Below are positions 11,423 to 24,200 of a DNA stretch of 64,000 nt, piece by piece (the stretch's first letter is position 1; every line of letters begins with the position of its first letter). This DNA comes from Uranotaenia lowii (lineage: Eukaryota; Arthropoda; Insecta; Diptera; Culicidae). Under the pieces are notes generated by a model, which ran no database searches, had not been told where the DNA came from, and worked only from the letters and a program-made list of their open reading frames with translations. Made by a program: the position numbers and the translations under genes. Location: contig NC_073692.1 in the NCBI RefSeq assembly GCF_029784155.1, forward strand, positions 319,381,641-319,445,640. Direction: 5' to 3'.

Positions 11423-13023
11423 ATGCCGTCCCAGGAAGAAGAGCAGCGTATCAAAATTTTGCTCGCGCATCGCGAAAATCCGAGCTACTCGCACGCAAAG
11501 CTGGCAAAATCTCTAAAAGTTGCTAAATCAACCGTTACAAATGTAATTAAAGTGTTTGGGGATCGTTTGTCGACAGCCAGGAAGTCTGGATCGGGGGGAA
11601 ATCGAAAACCGGAAGCCGCTGAGACGACAAAGAGAGTTGCCGGTAGTTTCAAGCGAAACCCTAACCTCTCTATCCGAGATGCCGCAAATAAGCTGGGTGT
11701 ATCGTCTACAACCAGGCTTGTAAGTGGTCACCATCGTTTGAATTTTTCCGGAGACAACCACCACACATCGTTCGTGACAATCGTGGGGAGCGCAATCGTT
11801 TGATCGGAGAGCAAAAAAATTTCAAGTGAAATTTTGATCTTTGGTGTGGTTAGTAGTTTGACTTTCATCCCTCTTGCGTAGATAATCGAGATAATCATTC
11901 CACATTGTTCGACCAACACATCCAAACATCACCCGGCGCTGCAGAGTGGCGAATTTTTTTTCAACAGGAGGGAGTGAATAGAAAAGATTGCATTTGCTTA
12001 TTGAGTCTGTATGTTCTGCTGCGTGAAAGAGATAGGCGATGTCGTAAACTGTCGGGAATTATGGTCGTTTGACCATCAAATTATCCCTCTCGTGTACCAA
12101 GACACGAAATTTCGTTCGACAATCACACAAAGAAGAATGAATGTCGTTTCGTTTGATGGTAGTCGACTGTTCGGCAAGTTTTCGGTCGCATTCGTTTGAT
12201 GGCACGAACAATGAAACTGATAAAAGCAGGCTGTGCGACTGTCAGAGAAAATGTCGATGGTTTACAAGTCTGTCTACAACCGTGCATCGAGCCAAAAAAC
12301 GAGCCAGACTATCGACTTACAAGAAGGTAGTGACTCCAAATCGCGATGATAAACAAAATACGACGGCCAAAGCGTGATCCCGGAGGCTGTACACGACGAT
12401 GCTGACGAAGTTTGACTGCGTGGTAATGGACGACGAAATCTACGTCAAAGCCGACTACAAGCAGCTTCCCGGACAGGAGTTTTATACGGCAGAAGGAAGG
12501 GGAAAGGTAGCAGATATTTTCAAGCACATGAAACTGTCAAAGTTCGCAAAGGAATATCTGGTTCGGCAACGTACCTGTACCGTATCTGTACCTGTGGCTT
12601 GAAAAGCAGCATTTTCATAGCTTCCGGGACTGTCAACCAAGAAATTTACGTGAAAGAGTGTTTGAATAAACGTCTGCTGCCTTTCCTGAAGAAACGCGGT
12701 TGTTCCGTACTGTTTTGGCCGGATTTGGCATCTTGCCATTACGGTAAAAAGGCCATGGAATGGTACGCCACCAACAACGTGCAGGTGGTTCCCAAGGACA
12801 AGAACCCTCCCAACACGCCAGAGCTCCGCCCAATTGAGAAATACTGGGCTCTTGTCAAGCGGAATCTAAAGAAGACCACAAAAAACTGCAAAAAAACGAG
12901 CAGCAGTTCAAGGCAAACTGGCTTTCTGCGGCGAAGAAGGTGGACAACGTGGCTGTACAAAATCTGATGGCAGGGGTTAAGCGTAAGGCCCGGCAATTCG
13001 GATTTGGAAAAGCGGAAGCCTAA
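11423..13023 (+). pseudogene. ITmD37E transposase pseudogene, copy 2
   Basis: Starts MPSQEEEQRIKILL at 11423 with an N-terminal helix-turn-helix, then a linker with RNPNLSIRDAANKLGVSS, where the MITE interrupts it. It resumes at 12282. The catalytic residues are VVMDDE (about 12424), WPDLASCHYGK (about 12718) and PPNTPELRPIEKYW (about 12807). The second D and the E are separated by 37 residues, the DD37E signature. Other damage: an in-frame TGA just before SRRLYTTM (about 12376-12378), a small duplication shifting the frame near 12570-12600, and a further shift near 12895. The true C-terminus VKRKARQFGFGKAEA ends at TAA 13021-13023. Confidence 0.9.
11714..12271. mobile_element. 558-bp MITE inside ITmD37E copy 2
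   Basis: Comparison with copy 1 shows extra DNA here. The target GTCTACAACC is duplicated on both sides (11704-11713 and 12272-12281), a 10-bp duplication. The ends are short imperfect inverted repeats, AGGCTTGTAA against AGACTTGTAA. The sequence has several CGTTTGAT/ATCAAACG-like repeats but no coding frame. A 9-10 bp duplication suggests a Mutator-like superfamily; this is tentative. Confidence 0.75.
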
Positions 13024-13153
13024 CTGAATATTTTTCCTGAATTTTATACTAATTAAACTTGAAAAAGAAATTTAATATGATTTTTTAAACAAACGATTTC
13101 ATCGATTTACACGCGTTTTCCCTTGACCAAATTTTTTACCGTATCACCCCTTA

Positions 13154-16100
13154 TAGCGGTTGCTTTTGAATTATGTGGTAATTTGATTTTAACTAATGAT
13201 AAACTTTTCTTTTATAAACTTACATTTAGACCATCTTCAGGTATCAGAAAAGGGGTAGGCTATAATAATAGTTTTTTTCACCGGGTTTGGAGATTCTAGT
13301 TTGGGCCACTAAGCTATTATCTTTGCATATGTTCGGAGTTTTTTCATAAAGTATTTCAATATACTAAAGTTATCAGAATATAACTGCTGGACTAAAATTC
13401 AGAACAGTTATGTGTCGTAAGTTAATGTTTTTTTTTATTTAAAGAAGGCGTTTTTCGCAAATACAAATTAAAACTTTAAAATTGGAAAACAAAAACTCTG
13501 AAGACCACAATTTTACATAAATCTGACCGGTCCCAGCTTCATAAATAGATTTATGAAAGAGTACTCTCTGAGCTTAACATGAATCTCCGAGACTCGAGAT
13601 TTATGGAGATGGATAAACAAAGTGGAAAATAGTTGCGGACCGAAAAAACCATGGCATCCGGTCCAAGGTCAAGTGGAGATTGTTGCAGCAGCAGCAAAGT
13701 GCGATCAAAAGATTTGCGTTCAGGAGGGGAGTAGAACCGTGGAAAAACAGGAAAACTTAGCGCAAAATTGGAAAAATGGAGAAAGAATGATAACTAGCAA
13801 GTGGGGGTGCACGTTTTTCCCTGGTTCTCGGCTTCTGGAGGGGTTTCAAGTTCATGTCTGTCAGTAGCTGAAGTACGCTAGTTTCTTGCGCGCTCGTTGT
13901 TCCGGTTGTGTTTGTTTGATAGAAGACTTGATACTTTGTAAACAAACTGTGTTTTTTTTCTCTTTCTTTGAGTCGTTTCGGGCCTGATAGTGTTACGTTT
14001 GCTGCCGAGTACACTGTGGCAGTTGAAAATTGATTTCATTTTTTTTACATCGATTGAACTGTTGGAAGTTTTGTGTTAACTTTGTTTGAACGAGAAATCT
14101 TTAGGATGATTGATTTGCCTTTTCATAATGCACAGTAGACTACTTACGGCCATGACGAATAAAATGGGTTACCTGAAAGGAAAAAAATTAAAATGAATTA
14201 GAACTAAATATTCAGGTGGGTATCTAATAATTTTATTTGTCAAAATAAAAGATTTTTAAAAGAGAGTGTTTTTTGTGAATTATTTTAATTCATATACGAG
14301 GTGGAAATGAATTTGCGTTTGAAGATTGAAAACCTTTGCATTTTTTGAAATCTGTTGCGTTATGTTAGTCATCAAGAGTTTGTTTTCAATGTTTCGTTCA
14401 AAAATAAGTTTTTTTTTCTTTTAACGAAATAATAGCGCCATAATAAACTTGGTAACACATGCGTTCCTATTCTCGAATCGTTTTTTTTTAGTGTGAAACT
14501 TCGGAACGCTATAATTGCAACTAAAGTAATTTCACTTCACAATTGTTGGTTCCACTTGCATTATTCACATACGTTTTCGAGCAAACTCTAGTGCTCATAT
14601 TGGCAAACACAACAAAAAGCCACCCGAGCTACGGAGGAAAACATTTTCCATTATAATTTCCTCGGAGGAGACGTGCTGCAGAAAAGGAACGACATGTTCC
14701 TCAAGATGATGATTCCGAGGGGTGGTAATTAAAAACAGCACACACAAATGTTTGTGTCAGTAAAATGCCAAAATTTCCACGTTGACTTGCCAAACACGCT
14801 CCAAGTATAATTCATATACCTCGTAAAAATCTCCATATCTCCATTAGCAGCGCTGGGACGTCCTGGAGCTCAAAGTCGACAGCAGCATTAGCTTATTCCG
14901 AGAGCCTCAGAACGCCAAAACAACATTCCCCATTGGCAGATGTTTACAGAACTGTTTGCCAACGACAGGACTTCAGAGCATACCTGTATGACAAATGAAG
15001 AAATACCATTTACGCAAAGGATATCTTAGATATAGGTACCTACGAGAAACGAAAACGAAAAGCGTCCGTGGGAATATCCGACGGATCTCTGATTGCTCTC
15101 GTTTCCTGTTCCTGAGCTACAGACAGAGCGTTGTCTTGTTGAGTCCCAGGGAATTTAAGGCATGTAGCTTGACAGATGCGAACAGCACGGGCGGCGAAAA
15201 AAAAAACAGGCGTTGAAGGAAGCGCATCTCCGAGTCCTGAAAATTCCAATCTCATCTTTCACTTTGGCTCCTGCTGTGTGCGCTCCATTACGGGAAACGT
15301 TCTGCGTCAGAAAGGATGGGTTTCAGCAAAAAAAAAACAACTCTGGAAGTGAACCCAGGGATGTCATTGTGTTTCTTGGTTCTTTTCACACTGCTGCTGC
15401 TGTTAATTAAAATGGCCATTCGAGGAGGTAATGATGACACGTGAACTTTTTGCCGTGGGACCCTGAACTGGAATCCGTGGAATGTGTGAGGAATTTTATT
15501 GTTCTACTACGACTACCAGCTCAAGTCCCTCTAGTCAGTGCCAGCAGAACGTACGAACTTTAATTGAGAGCGAACGGGCTGGAAATTCAATTACCATGTA
15601 AATTAATCACTCAACTGAGGGAGTTGATTGAAAAATAATACCGAGGCCGTAAAGGGGAATGGGCATTAGCCAGCCATATCTTGCGCGCTTTTTTCCATTC
15701 CTTCTTAACTCGCTACGGATGCAGGTATATACAATAATTAAAGAGTACCTAACGCCATTAGCTGACAATTGCCAATATATGTTTATGAATGCCACACGGG
15801 TATCGATGTAAATTTTGTAGGTATCTTCATAGTGACGTCCATAACAAAAAAAAGTAGGAAAGTACGCTGCAACGTCTCCCAACTGTAACACGTTGCTATT
15901 TACTTAGTGTGGCGGCTAGGTAGCGTGAAGTAAGCAGACCGTTCCGGTAGCAAGAACAATTTTGTTGAAAACAGCTTCGAAACTGGAATGAAATTCATGT
16001 GATCAGCTAATTTCTAATATTCTAATAGATAACCTTCTTACTTGTTAGTTTTTCTTACCTATAGTTCTTTTCAACGATTTTCATTCTTATAGTTTGACCA

Positions 16101-16226
16101 CTGACTACAGTTTAACTGACTTCAGACACTTGTAAGCTAGATATCAAGTTTAATTTATTTTTCATTATAAATTCTAATTATACAATATTAACCTTGCTCT
16201 TCTTTTCTTTTCAGGTTATAACGAGG
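13154..16226. other. Non-coding host-like sequence
   Basis: Three kilobases with no recognised gene or transposon. Parts (13600-14010, 14580-15600) are more complex and GC-richer than the surrounding AT-rich DNA and could hold conserved intronic regulatory sequence. Open frames here (13622-13867, 15040-15255 minus) show no known domain and no convincing splice sites. Confidence 0.4.
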
Positions 16227-16234
16227 TTATGAAC

Positions 16235-17313
16235 TAGAGATGTACCAAATAGTGGTATTCGGTGAACGACCTTTTCAACTATTAGGCCAAACGAATATTC
16301 GGCCAAATATTCTGCTGAATATTCGGTCGAATATTCTAATGAGTTTTCTATTTCAATGCCTCTCGTGTTTTGAGCCGATTATTTTCAACCAGGAAGGACA
16401 TCAGATGACTTGTTGCTTCTGGGACGTTTATCAACAAGGAGATTGGGCTCCTGTGAAATCTGGGAGAAAACATGTCGAAACATGTGCACAGCAATTTGAT
16501 ATTGCTTATTTTATAACAAATCAGATAAAGATCGAACTAGAGTAAGATATTTACCAAATAGTTGTTGAAAACAACGTATCCACATAGTCGGGAAATTTAG
16601 GACGATATTAAAAAAAAAAAGAATTAAAGAAAAGGGCAAATCTGAACGAAATCTAGGCGTTATTCTTAATTATACAAGAGGAAAAAGAAAGAAAAAAACT
16701 TGAAATTTAAAGTTTCCATTGAATCACAGCAGCAGTGTAAAAAACGTATCGAAGGATTGGACAAAAATTTATAGTCGTTTTGGATTTTATTAAAAATTGT
16801 TTTTGAATACAAAATCTTGAAATTTCAAAGAGAAATTTTTGTTTTTTGTTTGATTTAGCAAATAATCTGATTAAATTCCGTCAAAATCCGGAAAGTTTTA
16901 AACAATATATTGACATCCCGGTCAGATTTAACTTATCTCAAATTCTTTATTGGATTTATTGGCAAGCCTGGATATATCAAGGAAATGTGGAATAATCGAT
17001 AATCAAAGAATAAAGCAATATTTGTCAGCATTCTCCTGTACGATCTACAGTGAAAGATATACAGACACCCTTAAGATGTTTTGCTGAACCATAAGTTTTT
17101 GATGATTGTGTAACTTTTTCAACATTACTTTTGGATATTTCATAAATTATCCAAAATAATTTAAACAATTTGACAAGTCTGTTATTATATACATATAGTC
17201 AATAAATATTCGGCCTATTCGGGCGAATACTTAGCTCAACTATTCGGTAAGCCGAATATTCAGCTTAACGGTTTTTTGGCGATATTCGGCGCCGAATATT
17301 AGGTACATCTCTA
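16235..17313. mobile_element. Non-autonomous hAT element with ATTCGG-rich ends
   Basis: Perfect 8-bp target duplication TTATGAAC at 16227-16234 and 17314-17321, the hAT hallmark. The ends are inverted: TAGAGATGTACC left, and the same 12 bases on the minus strand at the right. Both subterminal regions are packed with GAATATTCGG-type words, likely transposase-binding repeats. The 1079 bp have no transposase frame. A second copy lies inverted at 35283-35857. Confidence 0.88.
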
Positions 17314-17321
17314 TTATGAAC

Positions 17322-17529
17322 TCTCTTTCAGGTTCAACAGGATTTCTCCAGGCGGCCTATTGATAATAATTACTTTTATCAAACAAACTTACTTTTTTGG
17401 AAAAATGCAGAACTTACTTTTGCTTAAAGTACTCAGAAAGAATTAGCAAACCTTTTGGGAAAAACTTTGGTAATATTTCAAATACTTGGAATGGAAAATA
17501 GTAACTTTAAGCGCATGCACCGAAAGAAT
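17322..17529. other. AT-rich spacer
   Basis: Short AT-rich sequence with nothing recognised. Confidence 0.4.
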
Positions 17530-18376
17530 TCTTAACATGAACGTTACGAGAAAATGTACATAGATTTTTGCCACCATGAAAATCACGTGAATTTCAGGTA
17601 GCAAACAGAGCTCGCGCAGCAAGCAGAACTCACGTAATTTTCATATGAGTTGTGTGTGAATTCAACGTAGATCGAATGTGGGTGAGAATTCGTTCTGCTA
17701 CGTGCAATTTACGTAGATTTCATTGCAATATCAACGTAGGGAGGTTTTTTTTTCGAATATTTTAAATAAAAATATTTTGATTTCAAAAGTAAACTTTATT
17801 CGACAAAATTACATATTTATACTTGCACTGGCATAACATACGCACTTTCCATTTCCACTTTTAAACTGACACTTTTTACAATTAACTTCACTTAATTCAT
17901 CGAACACAAATTCGTCAAAAAATGGAATTGGTTTTTCCACTTAAGCGGTTGCTTGGCCGTTTCAGCTGCCTCAATTTCAAATGCTGTTGAAAAAAAAACA
18001 AAGATGTAAATAGCAACCATACACAAAATTGTTGTTACTTACGAAATGAATATCAGCTTCTCCTCTCACTCAGGTTTTTTTGTCTTTATGCTCCAACTGT
18101 CGGATCCGCGCCATATTGAGAACTGGTATTCCTTCAAACAGATTTTACGTGAATGAGCCATTCAGGTTTACGTGAACATCACATAGAATGCACCAAATCC
18201 CTCAGTACTTGGCGGATCACTGGGTTGTCACGTAAATCAACTATGTGAATTTCACGTAAGGATCAAGTGATTTTTTTATTAACTCCTAAGTGCTTCACGT
18301 AAACCAGGCAAAAATTCACGTAACGAGTGGCTACGAGAAAATCAAGGTAAATTTAACGTTCTTTTTTCAGCTGAGT
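17530..18376. repeat. Probable MITE rich in TTACGTGA/TCACGTAA words
   Basis: At least eight copies of TTACGTGA or its reverse TCACGTAA (and one-base variants) cluster at both ends (17580-17730 and 18140-18330), and few occur in the middle. The flanks are roughly inverted: GAACGTTACGAGAAAAT near 17550, against GAACGTT...ATTTTCTCG read on the minus strand near 18335-18361. This looks like a DNA element with subterminal transposase-binding repeats, but I could not fix exact ends or a target duplication. Confidence 0.5.
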
Positions 18377-19539
18377 GTGGGGTTTTCGACAACTTGTCGC
18401 ACAGACAGAGACGGCCAGAGTGGGGCGCCTCTCTCGATTTTGAGTAATTTTAACGCTTGTCGATCGTCTCTGACCGGGTGGCCATTCGGCAAGAAATAAC
18501 ACTTTTTACTAATGATCGCCGTAAAAAAGACAATCGAAAAAGATCATAAATATATAGTAGAGTTTGAGTTAATTTTCTAAGTTTTGTATTATGCAAAATA
18601 TCTAAAATTATATTTTAAAAAAATCATCCACACGATTTTCATTATGGAATTGATTCTTTATGAAAAATATGGGCTGTTAAAGAAATATGTACCCGAGCCT
18701 CACCTTAAATATCTATACAAAATCCTATATTTAACATTAATAACATTGCAATAATAATAAGCCAAATTTAAATCATAATTTCAGTTCAAGTTTACATCAA
18801 GCGAATTTGATCCGAATTTTTTTTATCTCGTACTGTCTCTTGGAAATTTTTTATTTATTTTTATCAAAGGTTAGAACCTTGGAACTTGCAAAAGAGTTTG
18901 GAAGATTGGGCTTGTTTGATTTGAGTTTAGAATAAGTTTTTTGTAAGAAATTGAAAGCTTCCCTAAAAAAACTTATGTTATGCTCAAATCAAATAACTTT
19001 GATATACCAGACCCTTGAAGAAGTTCAAAAAATTTGACCATCGTTGAAAGCAAATTGCATATTTTGTTTCAAAGGGTTTCATTATAAAAATTTAGCTCTA
19101 CTTTTAAGCTAAGGACTACTTTTCTAAAGTTACGATTTAATACGAAAACTGTTGATGAGTACTTAAGAATTAATAATCATATAGATACAAACATTATTTG
19201 TTTCATTTTTTTTTTGTATTCGGGAATTGTTGGGAAAAAATCATTGGTAAAAATCAGTCACCAAAATCCCCCCTCTCCATGAGTCGGTTCTTCCTATGGC
19301 CCTGTACTGCCCAATAGGGTCGAAGTAAATTCGAGTAAATTCCGAATATGACAGCCAAACATAGGCAAGGCCTCAACAGGCCTTTTTATTTGATGATAGA
19401 AGAAAAATTTGAACAATATTAAAACGGCTGTTAGTCGGGTTTCAGCCCATGGCCAGGAACTACACTTTTGTGGTCAAAATTAACTGCAGGCCAGAGAGTT
19501 GGTTGTAGCTCTACGGTGTCTTCGACAAAGTTACTCAAC
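18377..19539. other. Non-coding stretch
   Basis: 18377-18500 is a short GC-rich piece; the remainder is AT-rich. No gene or paired repeats recognised. Confidence 0.35.
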
Positions 19540-19690
19540 TATATTTGCGATATCAATTGATAGATTTAGATTTGTTCGCGTTTGTTCGTTTGTTCGTTTG
19601 TTTGTATGTTCGTTTGTATGTTCGTTTGTTTGTATGTTTCTCTCTTCTATAGGCTCAGGCGTCTTAAGCCCTATACGGAGAAAAAAGTTT
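19540..19690 (+). repeat. GTTC/GTTT/GTAT tetranucleotide tract next to a Helitron-like phrase
   Basis: A tract built of GTTC, GTTT and GTAT steps (about 19573-19640) is followed by CTCTTCTATAGGCTCAGGCG. This resembles, in reverse complement, the end of the complete Helitrons, where a CAAA tract is preceded by GCTGAGTCTATAGAGGACAA (37512-37531). It is probably the 5' part of a plus-strand Helitron; a matching downstream part lies at 24770-25140. Confidence 0.5.
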
Positions 19691-19861
19691 GGTAATTCCA
19701 ACAATATGCCACTTAAATATCTGATTGATTCTCGACCAACTATAATTATCAAAATTTCAACAAAACATATAATAGACAACCTTATTGATTTCGTACATTT
19801 ACCAATATACATAATACATTTACAGACACGAATGCCATGTAAATGGTAAAATGTCTTTAAT

Positions 19862-21203
19862 AAAAATAATAATAATAATAATACATTTAACTACGGTTGT
19901 ATGATTTTTGTGTGTTCAACAATAATTATAGTAGATTCAACTATAATTATATGATTGATTTAATTATAAATATAGATTCAACTATAATAAAATGCTTGAT
20001 CCGTCCCGGAAGACGTCCATAGAAGCCTGTGCTTCTGCACCCGGCGAAGATTGACCTTGTATGAAGAAAATTCTCTCAATATCATGACATCAGTCTATCA
20101 TACGCTGACTTACCATTGCTAGGTTCATGTGGGATCCTGCCAGGTTCACGTAAAGGAACGTCGAGACCCACGTCGATTTCACGAGCAGCCAGAATAGGTG
20201 TTGCGACAGTTTACTCCGCTAGTGTCAATCCGTCAGTACGGAGAAAACAAACAACAGGGCATATAGCCATAGATACTAGGACTAGATGAGTTAGCAAAAT
20301 CGAAACATATTTAAAGGCGCGCGATTGAATACACATTACGAACAGGTGTTAAAGTTCCGTTTAGCTATTAAATTACGAAGTTATCGAGTAAATTGAGGAC
20401 ACTGAGAGATATTGTTGGTTGGCACAGGCAATCGGTATGTTATATGCGATAAAACGATAGATAAAACTGCTATAAAACTGATATTTCATAGCTAGGTTAA
20501 AATCAGCAGTAGAAGAGCCGCGAATTCCGCAAGGCTGCCTATTCAGTGGTTTTTGAACCAAATTAAAGAAGTGTCTGAGCCAACTAACCGTAAGTACCGT
20601 TGAAAATAATATTAGATCCGATTAAGGAAACAAAATCTATATCTTGTAGATTGACCACATTCGTTTGTACAGTGCTCAATATCAGTGGTTCTCAATCAAG
20701 CTAGTAAGCCTGTTTCGTTAATGTGAGTATGAAGCTCTAAAACAAATCAATATATATGATATCTAACTATTATTAATAAATTAGAAAATTAGTTACACCA
20801 ACGGTGAAGAAAACCGGGATCTGCTGAGGTTAGTCCGGAGTAGGAATTTGATCCAAAGGAAGTTGTTGAAGGCCTATAATTTAGTACTAGAAATTTGTAA
20901 GTACTATTTTGTGAATTTAAAAAGAAATTAACATGTTCCTAATTCGAAATACATCATCATTTCAGTTTGAGCTGTACTGTTACAAAAATCTAGTATTTAT
21001 TAATACGATCCGCAACAATAGGTGTAGCTTCCCCAATTCCAGGAACTGTCGGCGTACTACACAACCGCTGCCAATTATACCACTATTGTTGAATCTATCA
21101 TGTTTACAGTTGGATGTTAGAGATCAACCAGAAATGTATAGTTGAATCTATTATATTTAATGTTGAATAACTAAAATCATCACACAATCGTAGTTGAATT
21201 TAT
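19862..21203. repeat. Degenerate 'TTGAATCTAT' repeat region
   Basis: Short (AAT)n tract at 19862-19885, then scattered near-repeats of phrases such as TTGAATCTATCAT...TTTACAGTTG and their complements at both ends (19920-20000 and 21085-21217). They continue after the RTE insertion to about 24740. The middle (20000-20930) is unique AT-rich DNA with no gene. The whole looks like one non-coding element with repetitive ends, into which the RTE jumped. Confidence 0.45.
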
Positions 21204-21217
21204 CATATTTACAGTTG

Positions 21218-24200
21218 GGGTGCGAGCAACCTTAGCGGAGATCGGGTACCCAACCTCGGTGGATGCTTTGGTCGCATGCAGAATGAGTTAGGGGGCTTCG
21301 TACGCGTCTGTTCTCCATGTTAGGGGCGGCGTGCGAAGTGCAACAACGTCCTGTTGGTGTTCGGGACCCAAAACAGCAACATCACGACGGTCCTCCTGCG
21401 AGATAGTGGGGTTAGCTGCGGGCCTTGCGGGCCTGTGACTACTAAAAAACATAAGCAACGAATAACGAACAACAAATTTCGGATGGAAATCGGCAAAGAC
21501 CCACGCGACGAAAAGGGACTAGCGATTGGAAACTTGGAACATGGAACTGCCGATCTCTAAATTTTGTGGGCAGTACCCACGTGCTCTCCAACGAATTGAA
21601 GAGCCGCAAATTCGACATCGTAGCGCTGCAGGAGGTATGCTGGAAGGGCTCCACGGTACGAACGTATCCAGATGGTCGTGCCATCTACCAGAGCTGCGGC
21701 AACACACACGAGCTTGGAACAGCTTTTATAGTGATGGGAAAGATGCAAAAGCGCGTGATCGGGTGGTGGCCGATCAACTCACGAATGTGCCGGTTGAGAA
21801 TCAAGGGCCGGTTCTTCAACATCAGCATCATCAACGTGCACAGCCCTCACCTCGGAAGAACCGGTGACGACAAAGACGAATTCTACGGGCAGCTGGAGCG
21901 TGAATACGACCGTTGCCCAAAACATGATATCAAGATTGTCATCGGGGATTTCAATGCTCAGGTCGGCCAGGAGGAGGAATTTAAACCGACAATTAGAAGG
22001 TTCAGCGCGCACCAGCTGACCAACGAAAACGGCCTTAGACTTATTGATTTCGCCGCACCAAACGAATGGCCGTACGTAGTACCTTTTTTCAGCACCGCCT
22101 CCCACACAAGTACACCTGGAGATCACCGTACCAAACGCAATCACAGATCGACCACGTTTTGATCGACAGCCGGCACTTTTCGGACATCATCGACGTCAGA
22201 TCCTGTCGGGGCGCCAACATCGAGTCGGACCATTATCTGGTGATGGTGAAGATGCGCCCAAAACTCTCCGTAGTGAACAACAAGCGAAACCGGCGCCCGC
22301 CTCGGTTAAACATCGCGCGACTGAAGCAACCTGAGGTCGCGGCAGACTACGCGCAATCGGTCGAAGCAGCGCTGCCGGCAGAGGGCGAGCTTGACGAAGC
22401 CCCTCTCGAGGACTGTTGGGATACCATCAAAACAGCCATCAACAGTGCGGCGGAGAACGTCATCGGTTATGTGGAGTGATCTCGACGGAACGACTGGTTC
22501 GACGAGGAGTGTAGGAGGATGATGGACGAAGAAAATGCCGCGCGGGCGGCAGTAGTGCAAAGAGGCACCCGTCGAAATGTGGAAAATCATCGACAGCGGA
22601 AGAGGCAGCGAGTCCGACTTTTCCAGGAGAAAAAGCGCCGCCTGGAGGAGGAGGAGCTCCAGGAGCTGGAGCAGCTGCATCGTTCTCAAGAAACACGAAA
22701 GTTCTAAAAGAAACTCAACGCATCCCGCAAAGGCTTCGTGCCGCAAGCCGAAATGTGCCGGGATAAGGACGGGGGTATCCTGTCGGACAATCGTGAGGTG
22801 ATCAAAAGGTGGAAGCAGCACTTCGATGAACACCTGAACGGCGCACATGCAGGAGATCAAGACGGTGGGGGAAGGTACATCGCCGGCGTAGCCAACGACG
22901 AAGAGGAGCCACTCCCAACGATGAGTGAAGTTAAGGAAGCCATTCGCCAGCTGAATAGAAACAAGTCGGCTGGGAAGGATGGCATCGCAGCTGAACTCAT
23001 CAAAATGGGCCCGGACAGGTTGGCCGATTGCCTACATCGGTTGATAATCCGGATCTGGGACATAGAACAGCTACCGGAGGAGTGGAAGGAGGGGGTAATA
23101 TGCCCCATCTACAAGAAGGGCGACAAATTGGACTGTGAGAACTACCGAGCGATCACTGTCCTAAATGCCGCCTACAAAGTGTTGTCCCGAATCCTACTCC
23201 GCCGCCTAACGCCACAAGCAAACAGATTCGTGGGAAGTCATCAGGCCGGCTTCATGGAGGGACGGTCTACGACGGACCAGATATTCACATTGCGGCCAAT
23301 CCTCCAAAAATGCCGTGAACACCAAGTCCCTACGCATCATCTATTCATCGACTTCAAAGCCGCATACGACACGATCGACCGTAACGAGCTATGGAAAATC
23401 ATGGACGAGAACGGCTTTTCCGGGAAGCTGATCAGACTGATCAAGGCGACGATGGATGGAACGCAGTGCTGTGTGCGGATTTCGGGTGAATTGTCGAGTT
23501 CATTCGAATCGCGCAGGGGGCTTCGACAAGGTGATGGTCTATCCTGCATGATGTTCAACGTGGCGCTAGAAGGTGTTATTCGACGAGCGGTGGGCGAAAT
23601 GCGGGGCACGATTTTCAACAGATCCAGTCAACTTATCTGCTTTGCCGATGACATTGATATAGTCGGCAGATCATCTGCGGCGGTGGAGGAGATCTACCGC
23701 AAACTGAAACGCGAAGCAGGAAGGATTGGGTTGATGATTAATACGTCCAAGACGAAGTACATGCTGGCCTGCGGATCCGAGACCGACCGAACCCGCTTGT
23801 CCAGTAATAACAAGGTCACGATTGACGGCGATGAGCTGGAGATAGTCGAAGACTTTGTCTATCTCGGTTCACTGGTGACCGCAGACAATGACACCAGCCG
23901 TGAGATCCGGAGGCGAATTATCAGCGGAAGTCGTGTCTACTATGGACTCCACAAGCAACTGCGGTCGAGAAGACTTAGCCCTCGCACGAAGTGTAACCTG
24001 TATATGAGGCTCATTAGACCGGTTGTTCTCTACGGGCACGAGACATGGATATTGCTCGAGGAGGACCTGCGTACACTCGGAGTATTCGAGCAACGAGTGT
24101 TAAGAACCATCTTTGGCGGCGTACAGGAGAACGGAGTGTGGAGGCGAAGGATGAACCACGAGCTCGCGCGCCTCTACGGCGAACCCAGTATCCAGAAGGT

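Larger units (their letters stand above)
11273..13151 (+). mobile_element. ITmD37E (Tc1/mariner) transposon, copy 2, complete but dead
   Basis: Bounded by TA on both sides (11271-11272 and 13152-13153). The left terminal repeat is AAGGGTGATACTGTCAAAAT and the right, read on the minus strand, is AGGGGTGATACGGTAAAAAA. It carries one transposase gene on the plus strand, interrupted by a 558-bp MITE at 11714-12271. Net length without the MITE is about 1.3 kb, normal for this family. Confidence 0.9.

Noticed and set aside
13622..15255. Several frames of 65-85 codons as host exons
   Set aside because: No conserved domain, no matching splice sites in consistent phase, and no repeat of the phase-1 pattern of the IQ exon that I could defend.
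20130..20600. A possible solo LTR (short TATTTAAAGG-containing stretch between AT-rich DNA)
   Set aside because: No second copy, no TG...CA ends with a target duplication, and no primer site could be found.
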